Shown here: positions 22,041-35,012 of the stretch, one piece after another
Layout of the letters: every line of letters begins with the position of its first letter
Position numbering within the stretch: position 1 is the first letter of the stretch
Assembly (NCBI RefSeq): GCF_022376445.1
Contig: NW_025955203.1
Span: 1-58,635, forward strand
Direction of reading: 5' to 3'
DNA: 58,635 nucleotides
Source: Fomitopsis serialis
Lineage: Eukaryota; Basidiomycota; Agaricomycetes; Polyporales; Fomitopsidaceae
Notes under the pieces: model-generated
Seen by the model: only the letters and a program-made list of their open reading frames with translations
The model's database searches: none
Told to the model about the DNA's origin: nothing
Position numbers and translations under genes: made by a program

Positions 22041-23565
22041 ATGCAGCTCTTCACCTTGAATGCAGACGTCCTCAATATTATCCTGTCACTCGTCAACCCC
22101 TACGATGCGTTCCAACTGTCCTTGACGTGCCGAGACGCTCAACCAATGGCAACATCACGCTTCCTGGAGGCAGTCGTGTTCCCGCTCCCTTGGCTATGCT
22201 CCTCCACCGCCAAACGCTCACCGCTAGCCTATCCAGAGCTCTACGAACAGTTTCGCGCCTACATGTTTGCCCATGGGTCGTATCGACTCCGTCAACTCAA
22301 GTCTCTCACTCTTGCGGAAGACGCTTTCTGCACCCAGTACGGGTCACAGCATCTCGAACCGCCACGCTACACGTTCACGCTCGCAGCACCACTCGCCGAA
22401 GTCATTCGAGCTGCAGTGGACTTGCGTGGAATCTGTATTGATCAGTCGGACGCCGTTTTTGATGCTGCGCCGCAGCTCGTCGACGCCATAGCGAGCCTCC
22501 CGCAGCTCCAGGAGATCTGCTTTCACGGTGCTGGCGTATCCACACTTGAACTTCTGTCAAGAATGCAGAGCTGCCCCCGCAAAATCGAGGTTCGCATGAT
22601 CGAATATCGAAATACGCTCGACATATGGTCGGGTCAATACGTCCGAGGAGCCGGCCGCTTCCTAAGGAACGTCACGGAGTCCCTGGAGGACCTCAGTTTG
22701 CAAGGAGGCCTCGACATCATCGAGGAGCTGGAGCCTGAAACGGTATGGCCTGCTGTCCGTGAATTGAAGCTTGCTCGTGGTCCTATGGTGAATTTGACGG
22801 CTATGGCAAATGCATTTCCAAACCTGCGCCGTTTGCACGTCGAATATCCGCCTTCGATTGCGACAGGTTCCATTGGGCAATGGCGAGAGCTCGACTTCGT
22901 CTGCACGATGCATCCCCTTCCTCTCCAGCACTCCGTCCGACACTTGAAGATGAACTGGGTCTTTCTCGGGCAATACCTCCCCACTCCACAGCGCGAGGCT
23001 GTGGTAAATAGCACCAGTCTCATGCTACGATATACGCAGCCCGTCGTACTCGAGTGCAACGCGTGCAAGAGCACGTATTCGTGCATCGCTCGCAACGCGT
23101 CCTCCGTCCGCTTTTTGGGGATCACCGGTGCACCCACTCGGGGGCATGTGGCAGAGATCGAGCAACTGTCGATACACGATATGGTTGACGCCATGTTGGT
23201 AAGCATTGGGCTCCTCTAGTAAATCCTATTTGCTAACCTCTATCGGATAGACATATGATTTCTCGGTCCTTGCAGCGGTCCCTCTGAAAGGGATAGCCGT
23301 CGTACTCCGACCGTGGTGCGAGGCCTTCGACCGGCGACGATGCGCTCGCACCATCGCAGCCTGCATACCTACGTTGGAATACGTTGGCGTGCGCCAAAAG
23401 GCAGATACATGGTCGCTTGTCGGTCAATGGGACGGGCCCGAGCCATATCAGTGGTATCGTGTCACCGAGCGCAGAGGGAGAAACGACTTGCTTGTGGAGC
23501 CTTTATCGGAAGGGGAAGGTGCTGTCGTACACTTTGCACTCCTCGCCATGTCACGGCAGATGTAA
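22041..23565 (+). CDS. F-box-like protein (paralogue of the one at 42.6 kb)
   Basis: Exons 22041-23198 and 23251-23565 (intron GTAAGC...GGATAG) give 490 residues. The N-terminus MQLFTLNADVLNIILSLVNP followed by AFQLSLTCRDAQPMA is an F-box-like helix pair of the kind that binds Skp1 in SCF ubiquitin ligases. The remainder resembles the irregular leucine-rich substrate arm of mushroom F-box families (LRQLKSLTLAEDAF, LEDLSLQGG, AFPNLRRLHVEYP, CIPTLEYVGV). Substrate unknown. Such families are greatly expanded in Agaricomycetes. The 42.6 kb gene has the same architecture, one intron in the same place and matching blocks. Confidence 0.75.
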
Positions 23566-23740
23566 CTGACTTTCAAGCGCGAATGACAAGTACTGACCCT
23601 CATGACATTACACCGTGTGCTTCCTTCACCAGACCCGCGGATCACACATGGATACAAAGCGGTTGTATGAGGAGCGGGTATTCTAGATCTTTCTCGAGAC
23701 CGCCGATAATGGCGGCCATGAGATGGGGGTTACGTACCTC

Positions 23741-25938
23741 CTAAATTGCCGAAAACACGGCCTCCAAGTATGCCTTCAACCCGTCCACTCCGAACACAAT
23801 CGCACCGACCACACCATCAGGTCGAACGGTGACTATTATGGGGCGATCCGGAGACACACCATACGCACTGAATGCGTGACCCTGCTTGTCTACAACAGTA
23901 ATGTCAGCGCTGGCCTCTGCGGAGGTTACGGTCGTGTCTCGGGGATAAGCCACCACGGTCTTCAGGCTGCCAGCAGGGTAGCGCCTCAGCTCCTTGAGGA
24001 CGGGCTGCATGGCACTGGAGTCGGAGGTGAAGAGAAGGACGGTGTGATACACTGGACGAAAGATGCGGAAGAGCGATAGTGATTCCTGCTTGTCTCCAGA
24101 CATGGAGACCAATCCCGGGGCATCCGGAGCACGATCGCCCGCGCGCAGGTCACCGCCCGTCTCACCGCCGTAGACGTTGGCGGGCTCCTTGGGCTTCTCC
24201 GGGGCACGCTCGTCCACGACAATGGAGCTCCAGCGACAGTTGACGCCGAGCTGTTTGAGCTGCCTGTCGCGCTTCCACGCTACGTCGTCGGTGCCGTTGG
24301 ACGCAGTGGAGGTCTCGAGTACATTCAGGAGCGTAGTGCTCTGTTGCAACATGGCGGCGATCACCGGGAGGCGCTCTTCGGTGTACGTGTCGAGGAGGTC
24401 CGGGGACGCCCAGCCCTTCTCGACGAGTGCGAGTTTCCAGGCAAGGTTAAACTGCCATCTCATGAGATACGAAGAACTTGTGCAGTATGAGGTATGGCTC
24501 ACCGAGTCTTGCACGCTAGAGTTCAGCCCCTGGCCTCCGGTCGGACTGTGCACATGGGCTGCGTCTGGATGTATCATTGAGCCATTTATGAGGGGGAAGA
24601 CTTGAAACGGAGGACGCACCGCCGGCAACGCAGATCCGACCTTCCTGGAACTTGTTCGCCATACGGATGTTCGGGCTTTCGTCAGGAATCTTCAGTGAAC
24701 AATGTACCTCCCATCTCGCGGGTACGCACCGCCAGTCTGTCATCCACCGGAGCTGTCCAAACTGCAGGTCCTGCCTATCTGTAGCAGTGCGAATCATATT
24801 CAGATAGTCTTCTTTGGACGATGCGAGCCTCTCGTGGTCGATCGGACCGCTGAGCACCACGTAGAACGAGTTCGGGTTCTCCGTCGGGCGCATCATACAG
24901 CTGCAAATGGCAATACATGTGAGACTTCACAAGTTGTCGCCGGCGTGGAACATACAAAAGCGTAGACATATCGCCCCACTGATGCCAATACTGGACATGT
25001 CGACGTCAATGTCAGGAATCGCCAGTGAATGTACACAGCTGGGACGTACGTCACGGTCCAAACCGAATACCTCGATTTCGCTCACCAAGTTATGCTGAGC
25101 GCGGGTCTCTCCTTGGAAAGTGAGGCCGAGCTTCTTTCGAGTAACTCCTGTGCAACGTCAGAAGTGTGAATGCCAGTGCGCGTCTGGCTGCACACGAGTT
25201 CAGTGACTGACCTCTGCCGCCATCAGTCCCGACGAGGAAGTGACAAGTGACGGTTTCCGTATTCTCGATCTCACCGTCTTTCTTGACGATGTGTGCGACG
25301 ACGTGGTCTGTGTGCTGCTCGAAGTCACGCAATTCGGTCCCCAGTTCGACCGAGCAGTCGTACTTTGCGAGGTGCGCTCGCAAGATTGCTTCGCTGTTCT
25401 CCTGCCCCAGATGAACACCGTTCGCCTTTCCCAGCAGAGCCGGAGGGTGAGTTGTCTGTACATGTCACGATCAGAAACATAACGCACAATGGGCGTCGAG
25501 GGAGTCGGTTCATCATACTGAAGCATATTGACCGTCTTCAGAGGCTCGACGCCACCCGGTAGCTTGTATACACGGCGCTGCCTCGGCGTGTCGATGGCCT
25601 TGGCAAGAATGTCGGCCACAACACCGAGGTAGTTAAAGATTTCCAGAGTACGAGACTGTCAAGAGCGCACATTTTCAGAGGATCAGCAAGGTCTGGCGCG
25701 CAATGAACACGGCTTACTTGTATCCCAGCGCCACGCTGGCCAGGGCGGTAGAAAGGTTCCTTGTCAATGATGCGAACTTCCACGCCGTTCTGCTTGAGGG
25801 CGAGCGCAAGTACCAAGCCTGCAGGGCCTGCACCGGCCTAAAATATCGGCGATTAGGAGTATCAGGGGTGGATAACCACGACGACTCTAGTACGAGATTG
25901 CTCACAATGAGGATTGGGACGTCTACGTTGATACCCAT
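23741..25938 (-). CDS. FAD-dependent aromatic-type monooxygenase
   Basis: Exons (minus) 25938-25906, 25837-25718, 25655-25488, 25455-25212, 25147-25050, 24990-24956, 24900-24730, 24675-24620, 24564-24503 and 24451-23741 give 565 residues. Group A flavoprotein motifs are all present: the Rossmann GAGPAGLVLALALKQNGVEV, the Arg block FYRPGQRGAGIQ, the DG motif FLVGTDGGRG, and the GD motif CVAGDAAHVHSPTGGQGLNS. The C-terminal about 150 residues are the thioredoxin-like domain of the phenol 2-monooxygenase / TfdB-like family (GDRAPDAPGLVS, ITVVDKQGHAFSAYGV). Likely hydroxylates a phenolic substrate using NAD(P)H and O2. The fourth exon join needs a 32 nt intron (25487-25456), unusually short. It is convergent with the F-box gene. 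Confidence 0.9.
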
Positions 25939-26854
25939 AATGCTAGTGGTCTTGTACTTGGGTGTGTCGATCTCACTGCTGAATATTGAATGGTTCTGTT
26001 GCGTCCATGGCTCGGGCCCGCCACCTTTTATGTACTCGCCGGATCCATGCTCTTCGCCTGCCGATCTTACTCGTCACTGCTCCGGCAGCCGCGGCAGATC
26101 ATAAGTAAAGCATACGCACAATATGCACCTGGGTCCTGGACCATATCCGAAGTATGCTACACTGGCACAGAGATCACGGTTTTCTTCCCACCCACTGCCA
26201 TTGTGCAGTGCGCATGGATAGTCTGCCAAGTCCAATAATGATTGACGCGGCCGTTCACGCTCAAGCTAGAGGCTGCTAGACTCATGGAAACTCCAATAAT
26301 CATGACAGCTAAGACCACATCGTTGGGCCCCGCCCAAAAAGCGCGTAGGAGCGGAGGTCGTCGGAGGTTGGTATTCAGCGATCCGGACACAATCTGGGCC
26401 ACTGTGGCCAACTGGTTGTGGCTGCCTGGCTCAGCCGAGTCGCCGTCGAAGTCCATTGCGTCCGGCGTTATCCCATATCAACCCACTGCACTAGTACTAG
26501 TACTCCGCCTACTAATGTACATTGAGAGGCGCGGGGCCCAACAATATGGATTTCGCTGTCATGCCGCCTGGGGCCTTGAAATCAAAGCCGGCGCTGCGAA
26601 CGCCGAGTGTCTGCCAGCCATCACTATCCTTCCGATAGACGGTGTGATCTAAGTTAGTCGCTTCCTGTCAGACATAGTATATGTTTGTGGCTGTGAGAGG
26701 TGACATGGATAAGTACGGCACTTTGCGTTCACACATTCTCTCATCTGAAAACCTCGGACGATCATGATGGCTACGCGCATAACAGAATGTCTAAATAATC
26801 ACCGAATACATCACACGATAACAATAGGAGCAGGAACCAACATGTATGTATATC
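25939..26854. other. Intergenic, no gene supported
   Basis: About 915 bp between two minus-strand genes: the 3' end of the ABC transporter and the promoter of the monooxygenase. Overlapping ORFs at 26157-26456 (minus) and 26242-26652 (plus) have no recognisable features. Confidence 0.4.
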
Positions 26855-29800
26855 TTACGAAGAAGTAGTTGCACCATTCGCCATGGCGTACAACGTCTCC
26901 TTGTCGCCACTCTCATCAACGAGCGCACGGAGCATACCCTGTTCGTTCTTCAGGAGTTCGCTAGGTTTCCCGAACTCCGCCTATTGAGAGTGGTCAGCAT
27001 CCATGTTTACGATTGGAGAAAGGTAGGTCACGTACGATTCGGCCCGCATCGAGCACCATCTGCACAAGCTATATGAGCGATAAAGAAATTCAAAAGACAG
27101 GACAACTGACGATTTTGTCGGCATCCATGATGGTCTGGAGACGATGAGCGACAGTGAGCAGAGTCACGCCTTTGTCAAGTTCTTCGCGTAACGATGCCTG
27201 AATCACAGCATCCGTTGCGTAGTCTAAAGGTAGCGCAGTCAGCATTTCTCTGAGCTAAGCTTTCCCAAAAAACCCTACCAATCGCGGACGTAGCTGAGAC
27301 AGGGACAGTGGTTAGATGGCTGATACCGCTTGGAGCACAACACTGACCTTCGTCCAGGATCAGTAGCTTGCTCTGCCGCACAATGGCTCTCGCTAGAGCC
27401 AAAATTTGGCGCTGCCCAACGGACAGATTGGTTCCTCCGCTCGCGATGGGAGTGTCTAAAGTAATGCGGCCCTCGATAAGATCGCTTTGTAATGAGAACA
27501 GGCCCGCAGATCGTAGGGCGTCGTTCAAAACGGCATCATCATACTGCTGGAACGGATCCAGGTTCTGACGGAGCGTCCCACTCAAGAGCTCTGGCTAATG
27601 ACGAATTTGAAGTCAGACTTCACGAGTGAACACTCGAATGGCACATACCACTTGCGGGATGATCGTGATAGTTGATCGGAGAGCGTCCAAGTTGATGTTG
27701 TCTGTCGGTTGTCCGTCGTAATACACCTTGCCTTCGGTGATGATGCACCGTAGCAGTGCCAAAGTCAAAGAGCTCTGAGAGCGTAGCATCAGCAGTCGAA
27801 CGCTGAATACTCATGCCACGGGGCCTACCTTGCCACTACCAGTGCGGCCGACTGATGGCTATATGAGCGACGTACCCTTGCGCACTCTACTTGCACTCAC
27901 CTATGCCAACTCGCTCCCCTGATCTCACCTCAAATGAAATCTCATGCAAGACGCGAGGTCCGTCCTAGGCCAATTCAATATTTGCCCATCCGGAAGATCG
28001 ACCTAGTACATACCGGAGAGTACCGAGCGGACAGCTTCTCGACTTTCAGGTCTCCGCTGGCTGGCCAATACGCGGGCGGTACACCTTCGGGTGTCGGTTT
28101 GGGCTCGTGCTCGATCTCGAGGTATTGCTTGATGCGCTCCAGACTGTGGTCATGGTCAGAGAATTTCCAGTCCCATCTTCAATGATCTCGCACCTGTTGC
28201 CTGGAAATATCGAGAATGATCAGAGACCGCGTTCAGTCAATGAATTGAGACGCACCTGAGACTTCCAACTCGTTGAAGATCCTCACCCACCATAAGATCA
28301 TGCTGCTGAATCCGACTTCATAGACGTCAGCAGAGAATGTGAGGACCAGCATGGATATCCCTGACCTGCCATGTTCAGGGAGAATCCAGTGTTGGATGCG
28401 GTGATTGCCTTCCCGTATACCAAGTAGGCAGCCAAAGCCGCAGCGAAGAACGATCCGAGGGCGGTAATACGGATGGTCACCCAGCTATAGAAAGCATTAG
28501 GATGCCTGACCATATAAGGGCAATTCTAACACACCGATTAAGACTCCAGAATGTCCTTGAAGCCCGAGTGTATCGGTTGATGCGCACATACGACTCCTTT
28601 TTGAACGCCTCCTGCGCACCATATGCACGGATGGAGGCTGTTCGAGTGATTAGTAATCTCGCTGCTTGGTACAACGACACGTCACGTACTGAGACCTGCA
28701 AAAGCGGCTCCGAAGTGGCCGAGGACTGGAGCCTTCGCATTGCTTCTTTCGCGTTTGACCGCAAGTTGCGCCTTCATGTAGATCTCCCCAATCCAGGCAC
28801 CGACGGCGGCAATGAACACGCCGGGAACGAGGAAGATCGGGGATATCACCACCACCACACCAAGCTTCATGAGCATCTCCAACGACATCTCCACGATGGC
28901 ACTGAACCATCTCGCCACGGGACCATCGACTGCGTCGTGTTGCTCAGTTTGGAACCCATCACATGCATGAGGAACGTACCTTCTTGGATGTCCTGGGTGC
29001 ATCGAGCGATAATACGAGATGTGGGTGTTTTGTCAAGCCATCTATAAAATCGTCATGACGCGTCACGGTAGCAATTCCCTCCTGCTTACCTCAATGTCGT
29101 CGCCAAAATCGAGGATATCAGTTCATTGTGTATCGCTCTTGATGCTCTCAGCGACCCAAATGTGTATACATAGAAGGCTGCCATGTAGAAGAGGACTGAT
29201 GTGATCATGATCGACCCGTATCCGCCGAGGAAGCTGAAAGACAATGAAGCGGTGCAATCTCAGATAAGTTTTGAGAACATACTATGGCACTTTGATTTCG
29301 GACGCAGGCATTTCTTCGTACTGTCGAGCCCAAAATCCAAGGAACCAAGTTTCCATGATGCTGAACGCCATGTAGAGAATCAAGCCTCCAACGAAGCTAA
29401 GCCAAAAGAAGACTTGATGGCTCCCTCCAAGTGCCTGCATGAAGAGTTTCACTGATGCGCCGTCAGTAACAGTTAATGACAAGAGAATCTAAGACGTACT
29501 TGCTTGCCAACCGACATGCCCGACTGCGACTTCTTCTTCAACTACAAGCTTACCATCCTCCTTCGGGGCCTCTTCCGGGGTCTGCTCGTCAACGGTGGCT
29601 TCCGCTTTCTCCAGTTCCGCTTCCTCCTTTGCCAGTTCAGCGGCGAGTCTCTTGTCGCGCGCAAGAGCATTAGCAATGGAACCTTGACTGGTCACTCTAC
29701 CATCTGTGCCCAGGGCAACGACGAAATCGGCAATTGGACTAGCCATAGAGACGTTATGCGTCTATTGCCATGGGATCAGAAGAGTCGAGAATAACGAATA

Positions 29801-32800
29801 TGAACTCACGACGAGTAGCACCGTTCGCCCACGGACAAGATCACCCTTGAAGCATTTTTCGACAATCCATCGTGATGTATGAACGTCTAACGCGCGAGAA
29901 CCTAGCAAGAAGATCAGTCTATTAAATGGAAACGCTAATACATGTCGCCCACATCGTCCAACAGCAGGTCTGCGACTTGGAGTATATAGCACGGGCGAGT
30001 GTTATGCGTGCCTATTGCGTATGTGAGTATGATATGAACGACCAAGTACAGCGCTGCGTACCTTCTGACCCCACTAGCATCCAAGAGTCAGCGAATGCCG
30101 AAGGTCACAATAACAGATGTGACAGTACCTCAGTGTGATGCCTCTTTCTCCAACTTCCGTCTGGTCACCAGCAGCAAACAACTCGAGATCGCGTTTCAGT
30201 GCGCACTGCTCAATGACTACAGTGATGGGTTAACCGCCTGTCTTGTACAACAACTTGTTTCAACGCACCCTTTTGATAACGTTCCTCGTTGTATGGGGCG
30301 CCGAAGAGAATGTTGTCCTATCCAAAGCTAAACAACACCAATGTCATTCTTGCGACGTACCACGTACCTTTATGGTTTCGTTCTGAACCCAAGACTCCTG
30401 CGCGGCATAAGCAATTCCACCAGCCCGGGGTAGATTGTAGAACGAATCAGGGCCAGCGGGTATGTAGTGCATCTCGCCCAGCAGAGCCATCAACAAGGAG
30501 CTCTTTCCTGAACCAGTCGGGCCAATCACGAGATTAATACTGCCTTTCTCAAATACCAGGTCGTCGTCGATATGCAAGGTGAAATTCCTTCGCCCGCTTC
30601 CAGGAGTCGAAGCCGCGGAGCCGCTGACTTGGTTCGCCCAGGTGAAGGAAGCATTGCGGAACCCAATGACGTCGTCCTCCGGCTGCGCTGCGATCTGAGT
30701 CTGGATTTCGTCAGGTTGTTCAGAGTATTCGTCCAGTAGCTCGGTCTGTCGCGCAAGTTGCTTCTGTCAGTCGCCGCTATGGATTGGAGTAGAGAAGGCC
30801 AACCTTCTGCAAAAACTCATTCACTCGGTCCAGCGACACCTTAGCTGTGTTGCATAAGGTCAACAAGCTGACGCCTCTCTACACTTCATGAACTTACCTC
30901 TAATCATCATAGGCACGAAACCAAAGCCCATATGCATTAGCTGGCTGAAAGTGTCGAACACTGCATACATGTCAGCATTGTGCGTTCCGTTGGGGTCGCC
31001 AAACATACCCGTGATAGATGAGAAGACAGCAGACGCTGTGAAACGATGTGAGATATGCGTGCACGGGGTCAGCAATATGCTTCACCTGTAAGATCCCGCT
31101 TCATGATCATGGTCTGGAAGCCAAAGTCAGTTGATGGTGTCTATATCTCATATATTCCAACCAAACTCACGTATGTCGCGTAGGTCACGATCATGGTGAC
31201 CAAGGAATGGCGTGGCTTGAGACGAGTCAGACTAGGCTCGGAAGGTCGCAGACACACTGCGTACGCACTTTAGGTTATTGTTGATGAGGTCGAGCAGCTT
31301 GCTCTTCTTCACGAGCTCCAGCTCGTCCTCACGTTTCTCCGCCAGTTGCTCCCCAACTCGGGGCTCCCAGCCAAACAATTTGATCATACGGATGACATTC
31401 ATGGCTTCACAGGAAAGGGATCAGCATGTACACCAAAACAATACACGGTGATACTCACTTTCTGTTGCGCTCTGCACACGTGCATCGGTCTTAGACGGAG
31501 CATGTCAGTCATGCGCAGACACGAGCGAGAAGGAATGAATGATACCTTCTTCATCTTCGCTATCTGGATCTTGCGAATGCGCGTTGCAATCAGACCGGGA
31601 ACAGGGAACAAGATGACGATGGAAGCAAGTCCGACGAATGCACTATGCGCCTAATCAGTCTACCATGTTGCCCGTCATGATGTGTGGCCACTGACCTCCA
31701 CCCCAAGATGGCGTACAAGAACCATACACAGCAGATGATCTCGACGGGAAGCTTGACCACTGCGACGGGAAGTAATTGAGCGAGCAGCGCAAGATCGGTG
31801 ATACGCCAAACACGCACGGAGGACCAAGAACTCCCTACCCATGCCGAGAGAGGCGAGGTCGGACGAGATAAGGTTATTAATCTTCCCGACGACGTTCTTG
31901 CCCTTCTTTTCATCGTCTGCTGGCTTTGCCTTCCCCTCCTTCCCGACGACCTTGTTGGCGTCCGCACTCTGTGCAGCCACGGGAACCGTCTGCGCCGTGG
32001 ATTTCTGCTTTCCCTTGCCTGCTGTGGAGTCGCTGTCATTGTCGTTGCCGGTTTCTTGAGCGGTTGGAGCGGTAGCGCTCGACTCAGCGTCGGAAGCCGT
32101 GTCGGGTGTGCCGGCAACGGTCGTGTCACCTTCACTTTGAGCGGGATCTTGCGAGACGTCTGCCTTCATGCGCATGCGCAGAGCATGCTCAAAGACGAGT
32201 TGTGTAATGATCGCCTCGACTTGAGTCAGCAATCTCGTCTGTACGTGTCACGATGAGCAGTGATCAAAGATCGAAAGGCGGTCGACGCACGGAAAGGAAC
32301 ATGTACACGGATCCGAAGATGTAGTCCACGATCGGTCCGAGGAGGAGCATCGCGATCCAGAACCAGGGCCTGACGTTGACACCTACGCCGTCCGTCTCGA
32401 TGTACCTGCGGACACGTCATCGACTGGACACGGGAGTGCAAATTATATAGCTTACATCAGGATATATCGAATAGCCAGCGGGCTGATGAACTCTAAGGTA
32501 GTCTGTTGAATGCAGTGTAAGCCTCCTTGGGTGTGTTTATTAAGGCAGCTGCAACGCACGTCAAAAATGGTCACGATGGTCATGACAATCCACTCCATTT
32601 CTGTTCGAGGTTCATCAACATGCGTGTATAGAGACACGTCGCGGTTGAACTTACGGAAGACGCGCAGGAGGCCCCACATGAGATGTCTGCCCTTCGCCTT
32701 CACTCGGAACGGGTCGATCTCCTTCAACGCTCGTCAGCAGACAAGAAGTGAGTCCCAAGAAGGTGAACACACATTCATACTGCGCTTCATTAGATTTTGA

Positions 32801-33891
32801 GCGTCATCGTAGTCGGCCAGAGGAGGCAGCATGTCGATGGTCAGGTGTTCGACAAGCGACGCGAGCTTGACCGTCGGGTCAAGGTAGCTGTACAGCAGGA
32901 GTGACATGATAGAGGCGGTCTGCTCCGCGGGCGGGTCCGGCCATGGAGTCTACACAGCCATCAGCTGTCTACTCTCTCATCCAGTTTGCGTCATATTGAA
33001 TCGACCTACCTCTGGATCAAAGGGGATGTAGCGCCGAGGGATCAAGAGGGGCACAAAGATACTATTGATGGTCAAGAGAGAGATCCTAGCCCAAAGCAGA
33101 GGGCCTTCGGCGAGATCTATGGGCTCTTGCGTGAACGTCGCCAAGGGCCAGAGATCGCGGTACGCGTAGACCGCCCACGCAGTGAACAGAATACAGTTCA
33201 GGTGGCGAACAGCTGTCGTGCTCAGGACGGGACCAGCAAGCAGCGAGGTGATGCCGAGCGCTGATGCGTACACCTGGACAACACGGTCAGCGTTGTCGTA
33301 CGCGCGTGAGAGCAAGGCGGACGGTCGCTCACGTAGGTTACACAAGTGCCAACGTGGAAAACGATCTCGAGGCTCTGAGGCTCCAGGGTTGCAGAGTGGA
33401 CCAAGGACTCGGTCGCGCTGTAGATGGACATGCCCAGGAGCGCCAGGGTTGACGCGGCCCGCAATACGTTGAACGCGACGAGGACGACGCCCCCGTGTTC
33501 CTTGACGTGTTTTACCAATGCAGACGCGTTTTCACTCTCTTCTGGAGCATGGAGAGGCTCAGAGATGGGCGAAGGTTCGGACTGAGCAAGCTTCGCGTAC
33601 GCCTTCTTCTGGGTGCGAACATGCAGTGCCAACTGTACCAGGAATACAAGGATCGACAGCGCAGCGACTCCCGGAGGGTAAAGCAGCGTAGAGTCCGCGA
33701 AACTACGTTTGTTGTGAGTTCAGAATATGTTACGTGTGTGTAGGTTGGACATACTTGATTTTGTCTCGTGCTGCAGTCAGCATGGAGAGGCTCTGGTTGT
33801 GAGCCCTTTGCGCCTGAGCATAGACATACTGAGCAGGTCCTGGTATGCTCGTGGACCAATGACTGAAGAGCTGGTCCCTCCCTATGTCCAT
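26855..33891 (-). CDS. ABCC-type ABC transporter, NBD1 apparently frameshifted
   Basis: A full-length MRP-like transporter in more than twenty exons, starting [15 protein letters not shown] at 33891 and ending at TAA 26855. Order: N-terminal membrane region; TMD1 ([49 protein letters not shown]); NBD1 with Walker [12 protein letters not shown]-loop and RGITLS; linker rich in E/K; TMD2 ([36 protein letters not shown]); NBD2 with Walker [12 protein letters not shown], signature [15 protein letters not shown], Walker B LLILDEATSAID and H-loop [14 protein letters not shown]. Such pumps export conjugates and toxicants from plasma membrane or vacuole. A 15 nt exon (27293-27279) encodes part of EATSAID. 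Between the NBD1 signature (30073) and the D-loop (about 29,905) three one-base shifts are needed to keep the family frame; this may be assembly error or decay. Confidence 0.85.
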
Positions 33892-35012
33892 TTTGCCTGG
33901 CAGACCAAACGCTTGAAGGACGTGGTGGAGGAAGAAGTGACACAACCAACGACTCGGACCAAGGGTCTATGTACCGTGTCAAGCGCGAGCGATGATATTT
34001 CCGGTTTTGACATCCCGATCTGTCAAACGTCATGTTGGTGAGATACGCACTCATCTTTATCAAGAAGGCCGTCGTACTTGCTCGTCGACGTCGACACGCG
34101 GTCCGTGCGTTTCGAGCGACTCACATCGTCGGTACCGCCGCGGGCCGTGTGCAGCTACTTATCTGACCCCTCAGGGTCACACCCAGGGTTCATTCGATTG
34201 ATTGCATCTCGACCCTCGGTGATTAGGGAGTCATATGATGATGGCCAAATCAACGGTGCGGTCGTTGATTACGAGCTATTGCGAGTCAATGTCGAACCGG
34301 ATTGAACCCCACATCAGACGGGCGACACATCGAGCTACAATTGTTTGAAGCAATGCCCGTTCCACTTGTAAGTTACGTAGACACAACGACATAGCGCACT
34401 GTTTTACATCGACAGCGTGCGAAGGCCAAATACTGCAGGCTGCTTATTGATTCAGACACGATGTCTGTGGCCGCCGCAGCGAGTTTTCCCAATTTCTTTG
34501 CAGCCGGTATGCTGCCGCGATAACACTCGCATGGGGCCATGGGCCTAGACAAGTTCCCACGGGTACTTATTCGGCGTACACCGCCAAATTTCCCATACGT
34601 AGTCAAAATATCGTGATGACAGCCCAGGGCCACGTAGACTGTCGGGCGGAGACAGCACAGCCGTCACGTTGTAGATACCGTTTTTGGAAATATAGTGACC
34701 GGCTGTGCTGCTATATGGATGCCAGCCGGGAAACATGTCTCCGTGAGCTTGAGGATCGGACGCCTGACAGCAGTTAATCGAGCCAGTACCCATATGAGGA
34801 ATACATTCTGACTATGTAGCGATGCGGATCTCAGCCGTTCGAAAATTCTCCTCAGAGCCAGCTACTGACCTTGCTTTATCCAGGCATATGCTAGTGCCTG
34901 CAGCTCGAAGGTGAACTGGGTGCGAAACAGCCCGATACCGTGACGCAAACACCTTGCAGGTTATCATTGAATCCCGGTGTAGACTACATGCACGTAAGCG
35001 TAGTGATATCAG
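33892..35012. other. Intergenic, with one doubtful 82-codon ORF
   Basis: About 1.1 kb. A minus ORF at 34545-34793 (MGTGSINCCQASDPQAHGDM...) reads plausibly, with W-rich sequence near its end, but has no family and no partner exons I can place. The rest, including the ABC promoter just upstream of 33891, shows nothing else. Confidence 0.35.
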
